A stretch of DNA of 64,000 bases, from assembly GCF_003072505.1 (NCBI RefSeq), contig NZ_NTGB01000001.1:1534574-1598573 (forward strand), read 5' to 3'. How positions within the stretch are numbered: the first letter of the stretch is position 1; each line of letters opens with the position of its first letter. The position numbers and the translations under genes were made by a program. This stretch comes from Polynucleobacter rarus (GTDB lineage: Bacteria; Pseudomonadota; Gammaproteobacteria; Burkholderiales; Burkholderiaceae). Positions 59,776 through 64,000 of the stretch are shown one piece after another. The notes beneath the pieces are model-generated. The model ran no database searches. It saw nothing but the letters and a program-made list of their open reading frames with translations, and was not told the DNA's origin.

Positions 59776-62041
59776 TCCCTTTTTATCTTTCACTGAGTTC
59801 AAACCTAATACGCATCGTTTATTGCGAAGACAACTTCGTCAAGTTGCTGAGAAAGATATAGAAATTGAAACCAAATGGCACTCACTATTAAGCTTAGTAA
59901 ACGAAGCCTATTTAGCGGCAGATCGGGATAAACGTTTATTAGAAAACGCATTGGATACCAGTGCTGATGAATTAACTACTGCAAATTCAAAGCTGCAATT
60001 ATTTATTAATAATGCACCAGCAGGGATTGCAATGTTTGATAACAAAATGAATTATTTGTTTGCAAGCAAACGTTGGTTAGATGATCGCAAAATTAATTCT
60101 TATGATGTTATTGGTAAAAATCATTATCGAATTTTTCCGGACATGCCAGAAAAATGGAGACAATCCCATCTTCGCTGTTTGGCTGGTGGGACCGAAAGTT
60201 GTGACGAGGATTTAATTGTATTATCCGACGGCACTGAGGCTTGGGTTCGTTGGGAGATGCTCCCTTGGAAAAACCCTAAAGGTCAAATTGGTGGGATTAT
60301 CATCCTCTCGGAGAATATTACTAAAAGAAAAATGGCGGAGGCAGAATTACACATCGCATCCGTCGCTTTTCAATCTAGAGATCCTATGCTTGTCACTAAC
60401 GCTAAAGGGGTAATATTGAAAGCTAATGAAGCTTTTTCATTGGCTACTGGATACTCATTAAAGGAGTTAATCGGTAAAAATCCATCCCTCTTTAAATCTG
60501 AGGAACACCAAGATCCAGCCTTCTATCGAAATCTTTGGGAAGCAATTCTTTCGGAAGGTCGCAGGGAGGGGAATATTTGGAATCGTCGCAAAGACGGTGC
60601 TATTTACCCTATTTGGCTTTCTATCTCTGCAATTCGCAACACCAAGGGGGAAATCAATCATTTTCTAGCTATTTATTCAAATATTAGAGACCCTAGAGAA
60701 GCTGAAAGAAAAATCTTGGAATTGGCCTTTTATGACCCCCTGACAGACCTTCCTAATCGACGTCTTTTAATTGATCGTCTTCAGCAAGTACATTTTCAAT
60801 CGGTTCGCTCAGGAAAGTACGGTGCCGTTTTGATGATTGACTTAGATCATTTCAAAACGATTAATGATATCTACGGTCATGACGTTGGTGATGAAATTCT
60901 AATAGATGTTTCCAAGTGTTTACGCGGTGCTTTGAGGGAGTCAGATACAGCAGCTAGATTGGGTGGAGATGAGTTTGTTGTTCTGCTCGCAGAGTTAGGG
61001 AGTGACATAAAGGCTGCAAGAATATCGATTCAGGTAGTTTTAGACAAGCTCAATCATTTACTGAGTCAAGACAAAGTAATTAATGGCGTCAAACACAACG
61101 TTACCGTTAGTATTGGTGTTGCCACCTTTCCCAATTCCGAAAAAGACCTTGGTTTATTGTTTAAACAAGCGGACATTGCCCTGTATCAAGCAAAATCTTC
61201 AGGCCGAAATACAGTCAGAGTTTTTAATAGCGAAATGCACGAGAAATTTATAAAACGTGCAAGTCTCTCGGATCGATTAAAGTTCGCAGTCAAAAACGAT
61301 GAGTTTGTAATTCACTATCAACCTCAAGTGAATTTTAATGGTAAATTAAAAGGAGCTGAGGCCCTACTAAGATGGCGAACTCCTGACAATGAGTTAATTC
61401 CACCATTATCTTTTATTCCATTAGCAGAAGAAAATGGCTTGATTGTTCCAATTGGATATTGGGCAATTGAGAAAGTTTGCAAGCAATTAGTTGCATGGCG
61501 GGAAAATCATTTAACAGCAGAACTCTGCTTATCGATCAACATTAGTGCACAACAATTTCGGCAAATCGACTTTTCTAATCGGTTAAAGCAAATATTGCTC
61601 GAAACTGGCGCAAATCCACGTCTACTGACACTAGAACTGACTGAGAGTTTTTTACTAAATGACCTTGATCATGTCATTAGTATCATGTTGGATTTGCGCG
61701 CCATTGGGGTGCGCTTCTCGATTGATGATTTTGGGACTGGATACTCTTCTTTAACCTATTTAAAAAGATTACCGCTAGATGAAATTAAAATTGATAAAAG
61801 TTTTGTAACAGACTTAATGAATGATCCTGGTGACAGGGCAATTATTCGTTCAATCTTAACATTAGCAAAAAGCCTAAATTTGGATGTAACTGCTGAGGGA
61901 ATTGAATTACCTGAACAGCGTGATTTTTTAGTCCAAGAAGGTTGCGATACCTTTCAAGGCTATTTATATGGAAAACCTACAGCAATTGATCCGTTTAACA
62001 CTTTTATTAATGAGTTTTCTTCAAGTGAAAACGCACATTAA
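59768..62041 (+). CDS. PAS-PAS-GGDEF-EAL cyclic-di-GMP protein
   Basis: A 757-residue cytoplasmic regulator without membrane helices. Two PAS domains (about 75-190 and 195-320; the second has VTNAKGVILKANEAFSLATGY) precede a diguanylate cyclase domain with LGGDEF near 398 and an EAL phosphodiesterase domain (GAEALLRW near 528, DDFGTGYSSLTYLKRLP, IKIDKSF, AEGIE). Both catalytic motifs are intact, so it could make and break cyclic-di-GMP. It is translationally coupled to the FIST gene upstream, the likely sensor, which is frameshifted here. Confidence 0.92.
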   Translation: MSDPFLSFTEFKPNTHRLLRRQLRQVAEKDIEIETKWHSLLSLVNEAYLAADRDKRLLENALDTSADELTTANSKLQLFINNAPAGIAMFDNKMNYLFASKRWLDDRKINSYDVIGKNHYRIFPDMPEKWRQSHLRCLAGGTESCDEDLIVLSDGTEAWVRWEMLPWKNPKGQIGGIIILSENITKRKMAEAELHIASVAFQSRDPMLVTNAKGVILKANEAFSLATGYSLKELIGKNPSLFKSEEHQDPAFYRNLWEAILSEGRREGNIWNRRKDGAIYPIWLSISAIRNTKGEINHFLAIYSNIRDPREAERKILELAFYDPLTDLPNRRLLIDRLQQVHFQSVRSGKYGAVLMIDLDHFKTINDIYGHDVGDEILIDVSKCLRGALRESDTAARLGGDEFVVLLAELGSDIKAARISIQVVLDKLNHLLSQDKVINGVKHNVTVSIGVATFPNSEKDLGLLFKQADIALYQAKSSGRNTVRVFNSEMHEKFIKRASLSDRLKFAVKNDEFVIHYQPQVNFNGKLKGAEALLRWRTPDNELIPPLSFIPLAEENGLIVPIGYWAIEKVCKQLVAWRENHLTAELCLSINISAQQFRQIDFSNRLKQILLETGANPRLLTLELTESFLLNDLDHVISIMLDLRAIGVRFSIDDFGTGYSSLTYLKRLPLDEIKIDKSFVTDLMNDPGDRAIIRSILTLAKSLNLDVTAEGIELPEQRDFLVQEGCDTFQGYLYGKPTAIDPFNTFINEFSSSENAH

Positions 62042-62052
62042 GATTTGTAAAA

Positions 62053-64000
62053 TTACTGTTGTTTCCTGAAGTATTCTTTATTAAAAAGTTCCTTTTGAGA
62101 TTCCCAGCGTTGTGCCCCAGTGATATTTGTATCCAACAAAGTAATTCCTCGTAATTCATAACGTGCAACTACGGAAGGATGGGGATGGTTATAGCGATTT
62201 TTATATCCTGATTGCGAAAATGCCGTATTAGGGTCTAACAAATTTATAAATTCAGGGTTTGAGGACGTTTTACTGCCATGGTGAGGTGCCATCAGAACAA
62301 TATTTTTTTGAAGAATTTTTCTAAGTTCATCTTTTTGCTGAGTTAACCTCTCAACAATCTCCTGTTCAGCTCCTTTTTCAACGTCTCCAGTTAACCAGAC
62401 TGAATGATGTTGATTTCTCACCTCAATCACACAACTCATTTCATTCGGTTTGCCGAGATAAAATTTTTTCTCAAAAGTGGTTTTTTCATGGGGATGCCAA
62501 ACATAAAACTCAACCCCATCCCATACCCAGGAAGTTCCAGCTTGACATGGCGAAATTTGTACACCACTTTTTAAATAATGTTGATGTAACGGATGATTTT
62601 CAGGAATTGAGCCAATCGATTTTTTTACCGGAAATCCTTCTAAGATAGAAGCTAAACCACCCACATGGTCAGCATCTTGGTGGCTTATCGCTAGCTGATG
62701 AATTTCACTAATCCCCCGTGCTCGTAAATACGGCAAGATGATTCTTTTACCTGGATCAAAATTACCACTCGCAGGACCCGTGTCATAAAGCAGGGTATGG
62801 TTTTTGGTTTCGATGAATATGGCACTTCCCTGCCCTATGTCCCAAACCAACATTCGAAACTCTCCCTTCAATACGCCATTGCCTAAGATCCAATGCTTGG
62901 GCAAAAGTAGAAAAAGGCACAGCAATAATCCGAATAATCTGGATTGCCAAAAAGCCATAATTGAACCAGGACGGATGGCGATGATAACTCCTACAATACC
63001 TATCGCAAGTAACCAACCATTGGGTTTGGCTGCATAAATGATAGACCAGGGAAAAGCCGCCAAGAATTTTAAAAACCATGCCAAGATGGAAAAAAAGAAA
63101 TGGGCTAACCATAAACAAGCATCACCAAACCACCAAGGTAGTAATACTCCCAGCATGGCAAAGGGAGTGACTAAAAAACTAACGATTGGAATCGCAACGG
63201 CATTCGCAACTGGGGACGCTAATGAAATTTGAAAAAACCACCACAAAGTCAGTGGAATTAAAGCAATTGTCACAACAGCTTGAACCCGACAGGCTTCTTT
63301 GAGAGAGTTCTTTAATTTATCTATAAAGATCAAATCAATATCTATGTGGCTAGAATCTTCTTTTGGGGGCATTGCATATAAGATTGCAGCAACAGCCCCA
63401 AAAGATAAACAAAAGCCTGGAGTAAAAATGGCCCAAGGATCCAAGAGCAATACGATGCCTAAAGCCCACCACCAAATATCAAAAGCTTTAGGCACACGAC
63501 ATAGAAATAAATAAACCCCCACCACGCCAACCATTAACATGGTTCGTTGTGCAGGTACTTGAAAACCGGCTAAAAAGGTATAAAGCAATGCACTGATAAA
63601 ACCAATCAGAGCTGCGAATTTTTGAGCTGGAAAATATAAAGGGAATCGAGTTCTTCGCCAAATTAGGTTGGCTAAGTAAGCACCAACTGCTGCAAACATG
63701 GTGACATGGAGTCCTGAAATCGAAATCAAGTGCCCAATACCCGTTGCATTAAAAACTGTCCAATCTTCTTGAGAAATCGCTTGTTGATCACCCATCACAA
63801 GAGCACTAATAACTCCAGCATAAGGAGCTTTTTGACTCAAGGAGTGAGTGACTTTTTCTCGAATGAGGTATCGAAGCTTAGCAACTACAATTGGAAAACT
63901 CCAAACTTCAAGATCACTCAGCTCCCCATAGGCTTGAGTCATAAATCCACTACCATCGATAGATTGCGTCATCATCCACTGCTCTAAATCGAATCCGTGG
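62053..64000 (-). CDS. comEC: ComEC/Rec2-family DNA uptake channel, N-terminus outside the window
   Basis: The frame is open to the right edge, where HGFDLEQWMMTQSIDGSGF matches the conserved stretch ahead of the ComEC channel. The first internal ATG (63975) is therefore not the true start and the N-terminus is cut. The visible part has ISALVMGDQQAIS, GIGHLISISGLHVTM and many membrane helices of the Competence domain. A C-terminal metallo-beta-lactamase-like domain follows (LVWDIGQGSAIFIET, ISHQDADHVGGL, APHHGSKTSSN). It transports single-stranded DNA across the inner membrane in natural transformation. Confidence 0.93.
   Translation of the reverse strand, partial: HGFDLEQWMMTQSIDGSGFMTQAYGELSDLEVWSFPIVVAKLRYLIREKVTHSLSQKAPYAGVISALVMGDQQAISQEDWTVFNATGIGHLISISGLHVTMFAAVGAYLANLIWRRTRFPLYFPAQKFAALIGFISALLYTFLAGFQVPAQRTMLMVGVVGVYLFLCRVPKAFDIWWWALGIVLLLDPWAIFTPGFCLSFGAVAAILYAMPPKEDSSHIDIDLIFIDKLKNSLKEACRVQAVVTIALIPLTLWWFFQISLASPVANAVAIPIVSFLVTPFAMLGVLLPWWFGDACLWLAHFFFSILAWFLKFLAAFPWSIIYAAKPNGWLLAIGIVGVIIAIRPGSIMAFWQSRLFGLLLCLFLLLPKHWILGNGVLKGEFRMLVWDIGQGSAIFIETKNHTLLYDTGPASGNFDPGKRIILPYLRARGISEIHQLAISHQDADHVGGLASILEGFPVKKSIGSIPENHPLHQHYLKSGVQISPCQAGTSWVWDGVEFYVWHPHEKTTFEKKFYLGKPNEMSCVIEVRNQHHSVWLTGDVEKGAEQEIVERLTQQKDELRKILQKNIVLMAPHHGSKTSSNPEFINLLDPNTAFSQSGYKNRYNHPHPSVVARYELRGITLLDTNITGAQRWESQKELFNKEYFRKQQ

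Overview
The window looks like chromosome of an AT-rich betaproteobacterium, most likely Burkholderiaceae and Polynucleobacter-like. This is inferred from the gene order pyrG-kdsA-eno-ftsB, three Bug/TctC-type solute receptors without permeases, a betaproteobacterial-style GltX and the low apparent GC. No species-level claim is possible from the sequence alone.

Positions 1-30200 form a dense accessory island that reads as a stack of immune or conflict genes. It holds a SLOG-SLATT predicted nucleotide-gated channel (943-2892) beside a prokaryotic pentameric ligand-gated ion channel (2935-3933). It also holds three paralogous zinc-ribbon-TIR-STAND-TPR proteins (4717-7617 +, 14630-17815 -, 23401-26784 -), a two-gene unit of macro-TIR and DUF4062-STAND-TPR (17908-22727 -), and a YbjN-pseudoAAA-M41 protease fusion (8916-10742 -). 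Further members are a sirtuin with a small partner gene (11477-12788 -), a GIY-YIG-like protein, a TerB-like/CFIT-motif pair, and a secreted Sel1-caspase protein (28525-30207 -). A complete IS3-family (IS2-group) element with 5-bp target duplications sits inside the island. Several products share NAD or ADP-ribose chemistry (TIR, sirtuin, macro), and others are membrane channels or proteases, so the island could sense a threat through STAND/TPR proteins and kill or arrest the cell. That reading is inference.

Positions 30908-36485 are a co-directional catabolic operon: two Bug receptors, two VOC proteins, an FAH-family hydrolase, a PuuE-like deacetylase and an atypical SDR. It probably handles uptake and breakdown of an organic acid or ring-cleavage product.

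Positions 36640-48437 are a second mosaic region. It holds a HigBA-like pair, an AbiEi/AbiEii-like pair, a decayed CopG antitoxin and a YoeB/YefM pair. Between these lie an outer-membrane barrel, fhs, an MBL hydrolase and a MOSC protein, followed by a third Bug receptor and a complete ISL3 element with 8-bp duplications. Solitary copies of IS3 and ISL3 ends lie at 37780 and 45809.

From 48500 to the right edge is core chromosome: a tRNA-Ala/Glu/Asp operon, gltX, an MFS transporter, hslO, ftsB-eno-kdsA-pyrG, an LLM flavoprotein, a frameshifted FIST gene next to a PAS-GGDEF-EAL protein, and the C-terminal part of comEC.
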